Positions 1-7,434 of a stretch of DNA of 35,198 bases are shown one piece after another. This DNA is from a virus. The DNA lies in the IMG/VR virus record IMGVR_UViG_3300021091_005159, positions 1 through 35,198 of that record; one strand, given 5' to 3'. The notes beneath the pieces are model-generated. The model ran no database searches, was not told where the DNA came from, and saw only the letters and a list, made by a program, of their open reading frames with translations. The position numbers were made by a program, and so were the translations under genes. How positions within the stretch are numbered: position 1 is the first letter of the stretch; every line of letters starts with the position of its first letter.

Positions 1-14
1 AACACAATGTCGCC

Positions 15-1136
15 ATGTTTGAACAACATAAACTAAAAGTTGATGGCGGAGTTTACGATATTGCCCGTTTTGCATTTGGGGAAGACAAACAATCATTTGA
101 TGAACGTGTCAAAACCGCAGTAGAACTGACAAAAAAGGGGAACAATACAAGATGGGGTTTATTTGTAAGCGATGAACAACGCCGTCAACAAGTACTTGAA
201 TTCATGGTTGTTCAGAATCAGCAAAAATTGCGAAAACTGTTGGCTAAGGGATATTATGATGACTTACATCAAAACGAAAAAACTCAACTTGAAGGGAATT
301 ATCCAAGGACTGTTAGCAATTATGCCGCTGAAAATTTTAATGAATTAGTCGCCGAAAAAGGTTCAGCATACAGAATGGGGCATCCGGTTGGCGACCCCAA
401 CAATCCTGCTTGGCGCAAACTAATCAAATTTGTGCGGGGTGGTAGAGGGGTTGAAGAAGATATCGTCATCCCTGAGGGCTTGTCTAGAAACCAACGACGA
501 CAACTTGAACGGGAACGAGAAAAATTGAAAAAGAGTTTGGAAAATCTTCCGTTTGGTATTGATTGGGCGAAAGTTTCCCCAATCGACCGCAAATCAATAC
601 CTGGGGAATCACTATCTAAGAGTGGTAAGTTCATCAGTATTTTTGGTAGATGCGAAGGTTTCACCTATTACTCTAAAAACAACCGAAAACAAAAAGGTTC
701 CGAGTCTGGAAAGAAAGGCATCTCCGAAGGTATTTTTTCTCTAAAAACTGCTCTCAGACCAAAAAGAAAAAATCCGACGATTGATAGTGATGTTGTGAAC
801 ATGTTGGCGATTAGGGTGAGACAACATAACGCCACTGTTTCAAATACTTCCCATAAAACAAACTTGCGTGATGTAAAAGTTGTGTATTTGCGCGGTCTTT
901 CGGTGGGGGACAAAAAAACAGCCCTTAAAAGGGTAAATAATTTTTTTCAAGCCATGGCTTCTAATACCCCCTTGCCAAAGGGTCAACGACAAGATTTTGA
1001 CATCGTCCCCGAAACCCACCCCTCAAAAGACAAGAAAACAGCCCACAAAGATGGAGGTTTTGATGATGGCGAGTTCGGCATCAAATACAAATCTGCTTGC
1101 TGTCCGCAGTTGGTTAAGAGACACAAAAGGTTGTAA
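15..1136 (+). CDS. Hypothetical basic protein upstream of the capsid gene (possibly 5'-truncated)
   Basis: A 373-residue frame that I do not recognise. The reading frame is already open from the window edge, so ATG at 15 may be internal and the gene may begin outside. The protein is rich in Lys and Arg, with charged helical stretches (residues about 160-180 are almost all Arg, Glu, Lys, Leu and Gln) and a C-terminal segment containing a Cys-Cys pair followed by a basic tail. There is no visible protease, portal or MuF signature, although its place directly before the capsid gene is where head-maturation proteins usually lie. It ends 155 bp before the capsid start. Assignment to head morphogenesis would rest on position only. 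Confidence 0.7.
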   Translation: MFEQHKLKVDGGVYDIARFAFGEDKQSFDERVKTAVELTKKGNNTRWGLFVSDEQRRQQVLEFMVVQNQQKLRKLLAKGYYDDLHQNEKTQLEGNYPRTVSNYAAENFNELVAEKGSAYRMGHPVGDPNNPAWRKLIKFVRGGRGVEEDIVIPEGLSRNQRRQLEREREKLKKSLENLPFGIDWAKVSPIDRKSIPGESLSKSGKFISIFGRCEGFTYYSKNNRKQKGSESGKKGISEGIFSLKTALRPKRKNPTIDSDVVNMLAIRVRQHNATVSNTSHKTNLRDVKVVYLRGLSVGDKKTALKRVNNFFQAMASNTPLPKGQRQDFDIVPETHPSKDKKTAHKDGGFDDGEFGIKYKSACCPQLVKRHKRL

Positions 1137-1291
1137 AGATATCACATAATTTTATTTATGTGGGGTTGCATTTACAATACTATTTAAGTGTTATTCTCAT
1201 AAGTACAGTAATTATTATTTACTGGACTGGGTGCTTACCTAAGTCGCGACAACAACAATCACCCATAATAAATTCCTTAGGAGGAATTCAA

Positions 1292-2605
1292 ATGTCATTC
1301 GATGACAGCCGTTTACGCGAACTGCAAACCGCACTTCGCTCAAAAATGGCAGACAACAAAACCATCGCCGACTCTTTCAAAGTCGAAGAGGGAACAGTAG
1401 TTGTATCTGCCGAACAGAAAGCACAATTTGACCGCAACATGTCGGACATCCGCGAAATCAAGAGCCTCATTGAGGGTCTTGAAGGTATGCGCGATGCCGA
1501 ACAGTGGGGCTCAGAGGCTTCGGCACAATCCGTAGCACAGACCTCAGCGGTGGAATCCCAAAGCGCACCAGCGCCGCAATATCAGGCTAAGAGCCTCGGC
1601 GATATGTTCACATCGTCAGACGAGTTCAAGGCTTTGAACAACGGACGCAATGGCGCCAACATGCCATCACCATACATGGTGAACCGTGCTGACATTAGTG
1701 GTCCGTGGGGAACCAAGGACATCTATACAGCATTGCCGTCAGGTACTCCAGGTTCGTTCGGTAGCATCCAACGCGATGCCATCGTTGTTCCTCCGATGCG
1801 CACGCGTCGTGTTCGTGACTTGTTCCCGACACGCACCACAACCGCAGCGGTCATTGAGTACTTCCGCATGAGCGGTTTCACCAACAATGCCAATGCTGTT
1901 GCCGAGCGCAATACCGGTAACACTGCGTTTGCAGCCAAACCACAGTCGTCATTGGCGTTCACGGGGCAACAAGCACCTGTTCGCACATTGGCTCACTGGG
2001 AAGCCGCACACCGCAATGTCCTTGCCGATGAACCGCAACTGCGTTCAATCATCGACAATGAGTTGATGTACGGTCTCCGTTTGCAGGAAGATGCACAAAT
2101 CCTTAACGGTGACGGTTCGGGCGAAAACCTGACTGGTGTTCTTCAGACATCGGGCATTCAGACATATGCTTGGTCGGATGGCGCGACCGGTGACCTCAAG
2201 GCGGACGCAATCCGTCGTGCGGCAACGCTCTCGTTCCTCGCTTACTACGAGCCGACAGGTGTCGTTATCCACCCGAACGATTGGGAAGACATTGAGTTGT
2301 CAAAGGACAGCAACGGTCAATATCTCGTTGCGGTTTCAGTGGCGCTCGGCGGACAGCCTCGTTTGTGGCGCATTCCGCTTGTCGATACCCCAGCAATCGC
2401 CGAGGGCACCGCTCTCGTCGGTGCGTTCGGTACCGGCGCACAGTTGTACGACCGTGAGCAGGCAAGCATCCGAATTAGCGAACAGCACGCAGACTTCTTC
2501 GTGCGAAACGCAATCGTCGTGCTCGCTGAGCAACGCCTCGCACTCGCTGTGAAGCGTCCAGAAGCATTTGTCAAAGTCACTTTTGACGAAGCACCATCAG
2601 CCTGA
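1292..2605 (+). CDS. Major capsid protein, HK97 fold
   Basis: A 437-residue protein that would form the icosahedral shell. Residues 1-100 are a charged, coiled-coil-prone N-terminal arm followed by a Ser/Ala/Gln-rich linker, as in the cleaved delta domain of HK97-type capsids. The remainder has the hallmarks of the family: a conserved loop reading NGDGSGENLTGVL, a long helix around ALADEP-like residues and a C-terminal strand ending AVKRPEAFVKVTF. The start was chosen at 1292 because a perfect AGGAGG lies 8 bp upstream. The frame is open back to 1160, but that extension is AT-rich and lacks a ribosome binding site. No separate protease gene is visible. A strong terminator follows 23 bp after the stop, so this is the end of a structural transcript. 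Confidence 0.93.
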   Translation: MSFDDSRLRELQTALRSKMADNKTIADSFKVEEGTVVVSAEQKAQFDRNMSDIREIKSLIEGLEGMRDAEQWGSEASAQSVAQTSAVESQSAPAPQYQAKSLGDMFTSSDEFKALNNGRNGANMPSPYMVNRADISGPWGTKDIYTALPSGTPGSFGSIQRDAIVVPPMRTRRVRDLFPTRTTTAAVIEYFRMSGFTNNANAVAERNTGNTAFAAKPQSSLAFTGQQAPVRTLAHWEAAHRNVLADEPQLRSIIDNELMYGLRLQEDAQILNGDGSGENLTGVLQTSGIQTYAWSDGATGDLKADAIRRAATLSFLAYYEPTGVVIHPNDWEDIELSKDSNGQYLVAVSVALGGQPRLWRIPLVDTPAIAEGTALVGAFGTGAQLYDREQASIRISEQHADFFVRNAIVVLAEQRLALAVKRPEAFVKVTFDEAPSA

Positions 2606-2628
2606 TAAGGCTGTAAGTAATTAGCATT

Positions 2629-2668
2629 AACCCCCGTGCTCATCCTGAAAGGGATGGGTGCGGGGGTT
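2629..2668 (+). terminator. Rho-independent terminator after the capsid gene
   Basis: An 18-bp stem (2629-2646 with 2651-2668, a few G-U pairs) closed by a GAAA tetraloop, with T residues at 2667-2670. The lower part of the stem, CCCCCGTG against the complementary GC-rich arm, is almost the same as in the terminator at 28643-28672. Confidence 0.92.
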
Positions 2669-2683
2669 TTGCTTTATGTATGG

Positions 2684-2695
2684 GATAATAAATAA
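2684..2695 (+). promoter_or_regulatory. Possible leaderless -10 element for the SNase gene
   Basis: GATAAT at 2684-2689 lies exactly 6 bp before ATG 2696. No -35 match is visible because the capsid terminator occupies that position. It is listed because the same -10/N6/start spacing recurs through the window. Confidence 0.4.
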
Positions 2696-3097
2696 ATGGA
2701 GAGATTTTGGTACGGGGCAACAGTCAATAGAGTCATTGATGGCGACACTATTGAACTCATGGTTGATTTAGGTTTTAATATCCATCACAAAATGCGTGTG
2801 CGTCTTTACGGGGTGAACACCCCCGAATCCAGAACCAAAGATTTGAAAGAAAAAGAAATGGGACTAAAAGCAAAAAAATTTACCGAAGATTGGCTTACAA
2901 ATCACAAATGGGTTTTTGTGAATACCATCCCTGACAAAAACGATAAATATGGTCGTATTCTCGCTCGGATTTTTAGTTCAGACAATGTGGATGACCCCAA
3001 AACCGCTTGCCTCAATAGGGACATAATTCAGTCAGGGTATGCGAGGGAATATTTTGGTGTAGGCGACAAAACTTGGGCAGAATTTAAAACAAAATAG
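2696..3097 (+). CDS. Thermonuclease-family (SNase-like) nuclease
   Basis: 133 residues, close to the minimal staphylococcal-nuclease OB-fold domain, which cleaves DNA or RNA with a calcium ion. Motifs in order: RVIDGDT (residues 12-18, metal-binding Asp), RVRLYGVNTPES (34-45, catalytic Arg36 and Glu44) and DKYGRILA (83-90, catalytic Arg87), so the active site appears intact. There is no signal peptide, so the enzyme should act in the cytoplasm, perhaps on host nucleic acid or as a defence or homing-type nuclease. It follows the capsid terminator and has its own possible leaderless -10. The next gene is convergent, with a 4-bp gap. Confidence 0.9.
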   Translation: MERFWYGATVNRVIDGDTIELMVDLGFNIHHKMRVRLYGVNTPESRTKDLKEKEMGLKAKKFTEDWLTNHKWVFVNTIPDKNDKYGRILARIFSSDNVDDPKTACLNRDIIQSGYAREYFGVGDKTWAEFKTK

Positions 3098-3101
3098 ACG
3101 G

Positions 3102-3251
3102 TTAAGAGTTTTCGGTTAAATTGTCAAGTTGCTCTCTGAGGGACTTGATTTCTTCCAAGAGCCCATTTTTTTCTTTTTTGAGGTCTTGAATATAACGAGC
3201 AACATAATGGTTAAATTCTGTTTGAGATATTTGAGATTTTTCTACTTGCAT
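3102..3251 (-). CDS. Small coiled-coil protein (49 aa)
   Basis: A 49-residue ORF, too short for most gene callers, read from ATG 3251 to TAA at 3102. The second half is a clear amphipathic coiled coil with Leu/Ile at heptad spacing (LKKEKNGLLEEIKSLREQL). There is no recognisable family. It is downstream of the C5-methyltransferase on the same strand, with a 42-bp AT-rich gap. It stops 4 bp from the convergent nuclease stop, so the reading frame fills the whole gap between two real genes, which supports it. Function unknown. Confidence 0.6.
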   Translation of the reverse strand: MQVEKSQISQTEFNHYVARYIQDLKKEKNGLLEEIKSLREQLDNLTENS

Positions 3252-3293
3252 GACCGAATATGATACATAATATATTGGTTATATTCAGAAACT

Positions 3294-4346
3294 TTAAACA
3301 AAAATTTTCATAATTTGGTCACCGACCCATTTCGCAACAGGAGATGCAACCCCGTTGCCGCATTGCTTGTAGCGATGAGTTTCCGCCTGCTCCGTGCCGT
3401 CAAGTTTCCATTTTGTATGATTGTCCGGCCACCCCATAAGTCTTTCGCATTCAAGGGGAGTGAGGCGACGAACAGCCATAGTTGGCTCCAAAATTGAAGG
3501 AGACTGTTGTGAAGCCTTTAACGGAGGCGATTTATCCTCAAATACTTCGGCATTAGACCCAAACTGCGTATCAAACGAGTGGATAGCGATATGGGGCTCA
3601 TTGTCTCCACGCTTGACTTCGGCACGAAGAGTGGGGACTACGCCTTGCCATACACCTCCATTAAGCCTTGTCATTGTCCCTGGTTGGAAAACTGTTGGTT
3701 CAATACTCTGCTCAACCGTTCTGGCAACTTTTTCCCTCTTCGCTCCGCCCGCCGAAGGATTCCTGTGCAAGCCTTCGCTGAAAGGTAGTAACGGGTTGGG
3801 ACATTTGTTGGCAATTCCAGAATCGAAGACAGAGATGACAAACACTCTTCTACGCCGTTGGGGGATTCCGAAGTATTGCGCATCCAACAGTCTCCATTCC
3901 GAGAAACACGCCCCTGCTTCATCCATCTCGAAGAGGACTTGCCCGAAGTCGGCACCCTTGCCGGAAGATAAGGCTCCCGAGACATTTTCCCAAATAGAGA
4001 TTCTTGGATATACCCCATCAGTTAATCCTCTCAATTCCTTGATAATTCTAATCCCCTCATAGAATAACCCCGAGCGCTCGCCTTTAAGTCCTGCTCTTTT
4101 GCCCGCAAGAGAGAGGTCTTGGCACGGCGACCCCCACGCCACAACATCAATAATTGGCGCACAATCAAGAATATGTTTTCCGGTGAGAGTCGTTATGTCT
4201 CCCCACTTTGGGACATCTGTCCAATGCCTATGCAATATTTCCGACGCGTTTTTGTCCCATTCGCATTGGAAAACGGTCTCCATTCCAGCCTGTTCCAAAC
4301 CGTAGTCAAACCCTCCTACCCCGGAGAAAAGGCTGAGGACTTTCAT
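3294..4346 (-). CDS. DNA (cytosine-5-)-methyltransferase
   Basis: 350 residues, typical length for a phage or type II C5-cytosine methyltransferase. Visible motifs: motif I LSLFSGVGGFDYGLEQAG near the N-terminus (SAM binding), motif IV GSPCQDLS with the catalytic Cys75, motif VI WENV (119-122), motif VIII QRRRRVF (about 163-169) and a C-terminal motif X-like segment with CGNGVA. The target-recognition region lies between motifs VIII and IX. No cognate restriction enzyme is adjacent, so it is probably a solitary methyltransferase that masks phage DNA from host restriction. The start overlaps the upstream coiled-coil gene by 4 bp, which suggests translational coupling. Confidence 0.95.
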   Translation of the reverse strand: MKVLSLFSGVGGFDYGLEQAGMETVFQCEWDKNASEILHRHWTDVPKWGDITTLTGKHILDCAPIIDVVAWGSPCQDLSLAGKRAGLKGERSGLFYEGIRIIKELRGLTDGVYPRISIWENVSGALSSGKGADFGQVLFEMDEAGACFSEWRLLDAQYFGIPQRRRRVFVISVFDSGIANKCPNPLLPFSEGLHRNPSAGGAKREKVARTVEQSIEPTVFQPGTMTRLNGGVWQGVVPTLRAEVKRGDNEPHIAIHSFDTQFGSNAEVFEDKSPPLKASQQSPSILEPTMAVRRLTPLECERLMGWPDNHTKWKLDGTEQAETHRYKQCGNGVASPVAKWVGDQIMKIFV

Positions 4347-4624
4347 TTGTCTTTCTGCTTTGTCTTACCAATCTTGGAGTTGTAGATATCTCCAACATTT
4401 TTTAAGTTTTGGGAAATTGTGCCTCTGATGTTTTTTGCGTCTAAATTCCCTGCCCGAAAGTAAGTACTTTTCTGGTTTATTTCTTGTTCAAGACGCTTAA
4501 CGGCTTCATTCAATTTTTTTATGGCGTTTTCCACACGAAGCAATATTTCGTCTGACGAACTCTCTATTTTTGAGAGCCTTTCAGAAAAAATATCAAAATT
4601 TTTTTCTGCATCGCGATTTTCCAT
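4343..4624 (-). CDS. Hypothetical coiled-coil protein
   Basis: 93 residues, helical and charged, with regular Leu/Ile spacing from about residue 10 to 50, then a basic tail ending KTKQKDK. There is no conserved family that I recognise. The start has a strong purine ribosome binding site (AAAGGGGGG about 7 bp upstream). Its last 4 bp overlap the methyltransferase start, so the two are probably co-translated, and an accessory role for the methyltransferase is possible but unproven. Confidence 0.75.
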   Translation of the reverse strand: MENRDAEKNFDIFSERLSKIESSSDEILLRVENAIKKLNEAVKRLEQEINQKSTYFRAGNLDAKNIRGTISQNLKNVGDIYNSKIGKTKQKDK

Positions 4625-4642
4625 TGTTTGCCCCCCTTTGGG

Positions 4643-4849
4643 TTACTGATTACTTGAACCAATGTCAAATTTAATTTTGTGCTTTACCACATAACGAAAA
4701 TTATGTAACGAGCAACATTTATTCAGATTGTACGAGTTGAGAATCGTGCCACAATTAGGCTCGGCGCAAACGCGTTGTCCGTTGCCGTACTTTTCTTTAT
4801 GGCGCCATTCACGATGGTATTGAGCACGGCTTTTGGTTGTGGTGGTCAT
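4643..4849 (-). CDS. Small Cys-rich putative zinc-binding protein (68 aa)
   Basis: 68 residues from ATG 4849. This start was preferred to the longer frame because it gives a 4-bp ATGA overlap with the upstream gene. A basic N-terminus is followed by a CAEPNCG pair and a CCSLH cluster about 13 residues later, a spacing compatible with one zinc ion held by Cys and His. Such mini zinc-ribbon proteins are common in actinobacterial phages. It forms an operon with the preceding Cys-rich protein and the deacetylase-like gene. Function unknown. Confidence 0.7.
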   Translation of the reverse strand: MTTTTKSRAQYHREWRHKEKYGNGQRVCAEPNCGTILNSYNLNKCCSLHNFRYVVKHKIKFDIGSSNQ

Positions 4850-5097
4850 TCTGGCTTCTCGCCAACCAATTTTAGTGCTTTTTTGTTGATGGATTCCCAA
4901 ACCTCGGGGTGATTTTTCCTTACCCACGACGAAGCAAGTTGTGCTTTCTTGCTCCCCAAAATGGTGTAATACCGTTGAATTTTTTTGCCCTTGTCCGTGC
5001 TCCTATATTTTTTCATATATGTGGAGGCGGCTTTCCTGCACAATTCGCAACGACATTTACCATTCGTATAACAGTTGTATGTGCCGTGTTTCAGCAT
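4846..5097 (-). CDS. Small HGT-type Cys-rich protein (83 aa)
   Basis: 83 residues beginning with a pattern seen repeatedly in actinophage small proteins: HGTYNCYTNGKCRCELCRKA, then a basic YMKKYR stretch. The Cys pairs (CRCELC) suggest a zinc knuckle attached to a basic helix, which would fit nucleic-acid binding. Its ATG shares one base with the stop codon of the upstream deacetylase-like gene (TAATG), and its own stop overlaps the next start by 4 bp, so it is embedded in a translationally coupled chain. Function unknown. Confidence 0.75.
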   Translation of the reverse strand: MLKHGTYNCYTNGKCRCELCRKAASTYMKKYRSTDKGKKIQRYYTILGSKKAQLASSWVRKNHPEVWESINKKALKLVGEKPE

Positions 5098-6029
5098 TAA
5101 ACAACCCCAAACATGTTACTTAAAGACCATGTATCAATATTGATTTTGTGTCCCTTGACGATGTCTTCCATGGTGAAATTGCCCCACTTGTACCCACCCG
5201 CAAGGGTGAAACAAGATGGTTTGTCCGCAATCCATTCAGAAACCAACTGTTCTCTTGCCGTAAGAACACCAAATGGGTCTTGAAAATTGACTGTGTTGAT
5301 TGGGTCTATGCCCGCATTGTATAAAACTATCATGCCGTGTTCGTATTTTGCTTCCGCCGCCTCTAGGGAATGACTTATCGCATCAATGTATGCACCGTCT
5401 GAACCCGCCCCTTGCAAATTTAACAACCAAAAATAATGGGGGTCGGACGGATGGTACGAATCAACACCCGAAACACTGACATCAATTTGAACGATGTCGC
5501 CCTTTTTGATGATTCCCATTCGTTCAAGATTTTCGATATGGGACATGGTGCCACCACCGCAATGTGCGTCGTAATCCAAAATCATAACTTTTTGTCCAAG
5601 ATTTACTGCGTGCGTCGCACCCACCGCAAGACCGTTAATCGTGCAAAAACCCATCCCGTAATCTGGTGATGCGTGGTGCAACCCCGAAGATAGAGAACCC
5701 GACCTGTTCTCTCCCGAGATTGCCGTTACGACAGATGCAACCACGCCGTGAGAGTGCGCAATTGCGAAATCATATGTTTTGTTATCCCATGCAAACCCGC
5801 TTGAACATGCCAAGTTTGAGTTTCGCCCGTTAATTAGGGAGTCGTGGTATTCCCGCGAATGAATGACCCCAACTATTTCTTTGACCACTTTTTTATGAAC
5901 CACGGTTGATGGGTCAAGAATTTGTATGTTTTTGTTGTCTTCTAATGCTTGTGCCACAAATTTGGATTTGCGGGTGGTCTCAAACGATGTTGGAGACGCT
6001 ATGTAATCGTTGTTGTAAAAAATTTTCAT
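5097..6029 (-). CDS. Histone-deacetylase / acetylpolyamine-amidohydrolase superfamily protein
   Basis: 310 residues from ATG 6029, which sits one base after the phosphatase stop. A longer frame reaches into that gene but is less likely. The arginase/deacetylase-fold signature is complete: SSGLHHA with the tandem catalytic His118-His119, GFCTINGLAVGA, then LDYDAH with zinc ligands Asp154 and His156, NAGIDP with zinc ligand Asp242, and LAGGY with the transition-state Tyr280. The family removes acyl groups from lysine side chains, polyamines or related amides. The sequence is nearer to bacterial amidohydrolases than to eukaryotic HDACs, and CGGG replaces the usual HGDG. It is rare in a phage. 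It is co-transcribed with a protein-phosphatase gene and two Cys-rich genes. The substrate cannot be read from the sequence. Confidence 0.88.
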   Translation of the reverse strand: MKIFYNNDYIASPTSFETTRKSKFVAQALEDNKNIQILDPSTVVHKKVVKEIVGVIHSREYHDSLINGRNSNLACSSGFAWDNKTYDFAIAHSHGVVASVVTAISGENRSGSLSSGLHHASPDYGMGFCTINGLAVGATHAVNLGQKVMILDYDAHCGGGTMSHIENLERMGIIKKGDIVQIDVSVSGVDSYHPSDPHYFWLLNLQGAGSDGAYIDAISHSLEAAEAKYEHGMIVLYNAGIDPINTVNFQDPFGVLTAREQLVSEWIADKPSCFTLAGGYKWGNFTMEDIVKGHKINIDTWSLSNMFGVV

Positions 6030-6030
6030 G

Positions 6031-6555
6031 TTAGTAATAAGTGTCTGACCTGTACTTGTCCAATAATTTAAAAAGTGTATGGTTTTTAAAACCAAAAATC
6101 TTTTCTAGGTGGTAAACAATAAGACTATTTGGGGAAAACGGTCTTTGGGTGTTGTGTCTGCTAGTTATAAAACCTAATTTTCCTTTCGGTTGCGCTTTGC
6201 TCAGGGAAACTATCGCTTCTTCTTCGTCCACGCCGTTGCCTATTGCCACCCCCCACGCCGTTGCTGTTGACCTTGAAATGCCTGCATGACAATGAACCAA
6301 CAATTTTGGGACATCAATGCCAAAATCCAACATTTCGATGACATCGTCCATTGTTGGACCGCCTGATTCTATTTGGATTGAGTCTTTGAACTCAACGACC
6401 TTATGGTTTGGGTGACCAAATGCCGTCTCGTATTTGGTGGGTCCTGCCGTGAGTACGGCGTCAAATGCCATACACTCTTTTTCTGCTTCCCTCAGGTTTC
6501 TGACCGTCGGTATGTATTGATTTCGGGTTGATTGTTTTAGTTGAATATTACGCAC
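6031..6555 (-). CDS. Dual-specificity / tyrosine phosphatase-like protein
   Basis: 174 residues with the cysteine-phosphatase loop LVHCHAGISRS, so nucleophile Cys89 and phosphate-binding Arg95. An upstream FKDS segment (56-59) may supply the general acid. The family hydrolyses phosphotyrosine, phosphoserine/threonine or small phosphoesters through a phosphocysteine intermediate. The start is GTG 6555. An upstream ATG is out of frame and stops after six codons. The start lies 7 bp from the end of a good -10 hexamer, so the mRNA is probably leaderless. The deacetylase-like gene begins one base after the stop, which suggests that the two products are made together. Confidence 0.85.
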   Translation of the reverse strand: MRNIQLKQSTRNQYIPTVRNLREAEKECMAFDAVLTAGPTKYETAFGHPNHKVVEFKDSIQIESGGPTMDDVIEMLDFGIDVPKLLVHCHAGISRSTATAWGVAIGNGVDEEEAIVSLSKAQPKGKLGFITSRHNTQRPFSPNSLIVYHLEKIFGFKNHTLFKLLDKYRSDTYY

Positions 6556-6561
6556 ATTGTT

Positions 6562-6590
6562 ATTCTATGGCGGGTTTGGGGACTTGTCAA
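6562..6590 (-). promoter_or_regulatory. Sigma-70-type promoter giving a leaderless phosphatase mRNA
   Basis: Read on the minus strand: TTGACA (6590-6585), a 17-bp spacer, TAGAAT (6567-6562), then 6 bp and the GTG start at 6555. The predicted +1 falls on the start codon and there is no ribosome binding site. Confidence 0.85.
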
Positions 6591-6662
6591 CCTATTTAAT
6601 ATCAAGAAAATAAGGGATTTCCGAGGGGGAGGGGCAGGGAATTACAGGGGTGTAATTTGAGG

Positions 6663-6691
6663 TTGTGTTTTTAAAAATAGTCCTGTATTAT
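6663..6691 (+). promoter_or_regulatory. Promoter for the small basic gene at 6746
   Basis: TTGTGT (6663-6668), 17-bp spacer, TATTAT (6686-6691). The predicted leader is about 48 nt and carries GGAG 7 bp before ATG 6746. It diverges from the promoter at 6562-6590. Confidence 0.65.
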
Positions 6692-6745
6692 TTTACATAT
6701 CCGATGAGGATGAACTAATAAACCAAACATAAATGGGAGTAAATA

Positions 6746-6988
6746 ATGACTGCAACTACATATCAGGCGATGCGCAAGAAACTGGGCACTCGTCGCGGTC
6801 GCAAGCCTCTTTCTCCAGAAGAAAGAGAATTACGACAAGAAAAACGGAAAATTGAAGTTCGTCGAAGAATGGAAGCAAAAAGACGAGCGTGGTTCGTACT
6901 TGAAAACAAGTACAGCGCAGAGTTCCAAAGAATTTTTCAGGAAGAATACGAGACACTGAAAAAGAACAAAAAGTTCGCAACCAAGTAA
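6746..6988 (+). CDS. Small, very basic hypothetical protein
   Basis: 80 residues, about 40 percent Lys plus Arg, predicted helical (long stretch of alternating Arg, Glu and Lys from residue 20 to 55). It has its own promoter, a GGAG ribosome binding site and a perfect terminator 20 bp after the stop, so it is a monocistronic and probably strongly expressed unit. A nucleic-acid-binding role is suggested by charge alone. There is no family that I recognise. Confidence 0.8.
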   Translation: MTATTYQAMRKKLGTRRGRKPLSPEERELRQEKRKIEVRRRMEAKRRAWFVLENKYSAEFQRIFQEEYETLKKNKKFATK

Positions 6989-7008
6989 CCCCCCAAAGGT
7001 ACTGCGAG

Positions 7009-7038
7009 AAAGAACGGCACCGAAAGGTGCCGTTCTTT
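7009..7038 (+). terminator. Rho-independent terminator
   Basis: Perfect 13-bp stem (7009-7021 with 7026-7038), GAAA tetraloop, and a T run within and after the right arm. Confidence 0.95.
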
Positions 7039-7060
7039 TCATGTAGTACGATATTCATTT

Positions 7061-7354
7061 ATGGGCGCAGAGTATCTGTTTAATGATTTCCAAATCGTTA
7101 GGGCAGATAGGTCGCCATGTCCAGTTTGTGGGCACCCCACGGGGGACTGTACGGGCGAAGCCCAATTAGAACATAAAAAAATATTTGGCATTGGACTTTT
7201 TGAATCTGTTGATAACTCTCAGACATACACCGTTCTTGAGGACATCTATACGGAACGACAAGTCACCCCGTTGCAATCTCGGAAAGTAATCGAATATCAC
7301 AAAGGACAAGTAATACCTTTATCCACAGCCCGACAACTAGGGCTGATTGACTAA
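7061..7354 (+). CDS. Hypothetical protein with a CPVCGHPTGDC zinc-type motif
   Basis: 97 residues. The N-terminal third contains SPCPVCGHPTGDCTG, a Cys-x2-Cys ... Cys arrangement found in many actinophage proteins of unknown function and likely to bind zinc. The C-terminal half is a mixed alpha/beta segment ending in PLSTARQLGLID, a pattern common in phage head-proximal small proteins. It starts 22 bp after the previous terminator with no clear promoter of its own, and lies 80 bp before the reductase gene. Confidence 0.75.
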   Translation: MGAEYLFNDFQIVRADRSPCPVCGHPTGDCTGEAQLEHKKIFGIGLFESVDNSQTYTVLEDIYTERQVTPLQSRKVIEYHKGQVIPLSTARQLGLID

Positions 7355-7362
7355 ACGCCTAT

Positions 7363-7391
7363 TTTACTGAAATTAAACTCTGGCGTATAAT
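7363..7391 (+). promoter_or_regulatory. Promoter for the ribonucleotide reductase gene
   Basis: TTTACT (7363-7368), 17-bp spacer, TATAAT (7386-7391). The leader to ATG 7435 is about 37 nt with an AAGG-type ribosome binding site. It is too short for a cobalamin riboswitch. Confidence 0.7.
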
Positions 7392-7434
7392 TAAAAAATT
7401 ACCTTATTGACAAAAGAAAAGACAAGGCATCACA

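Noticed and set aside
1160-1291. 44-codon 5' extension of the capsid gene
   Set aside because: AT-rich, no ribosome binding site, hydrophobic start unlike capsid arms. AGGAGG points to 1292.
7319-7327. Second exact TTATCCACA (DnaA-box-like)
   Set aside because: It is inside the coding sequence of the gene at 7061-7354 and isolated, so it is not evidence for an origin.
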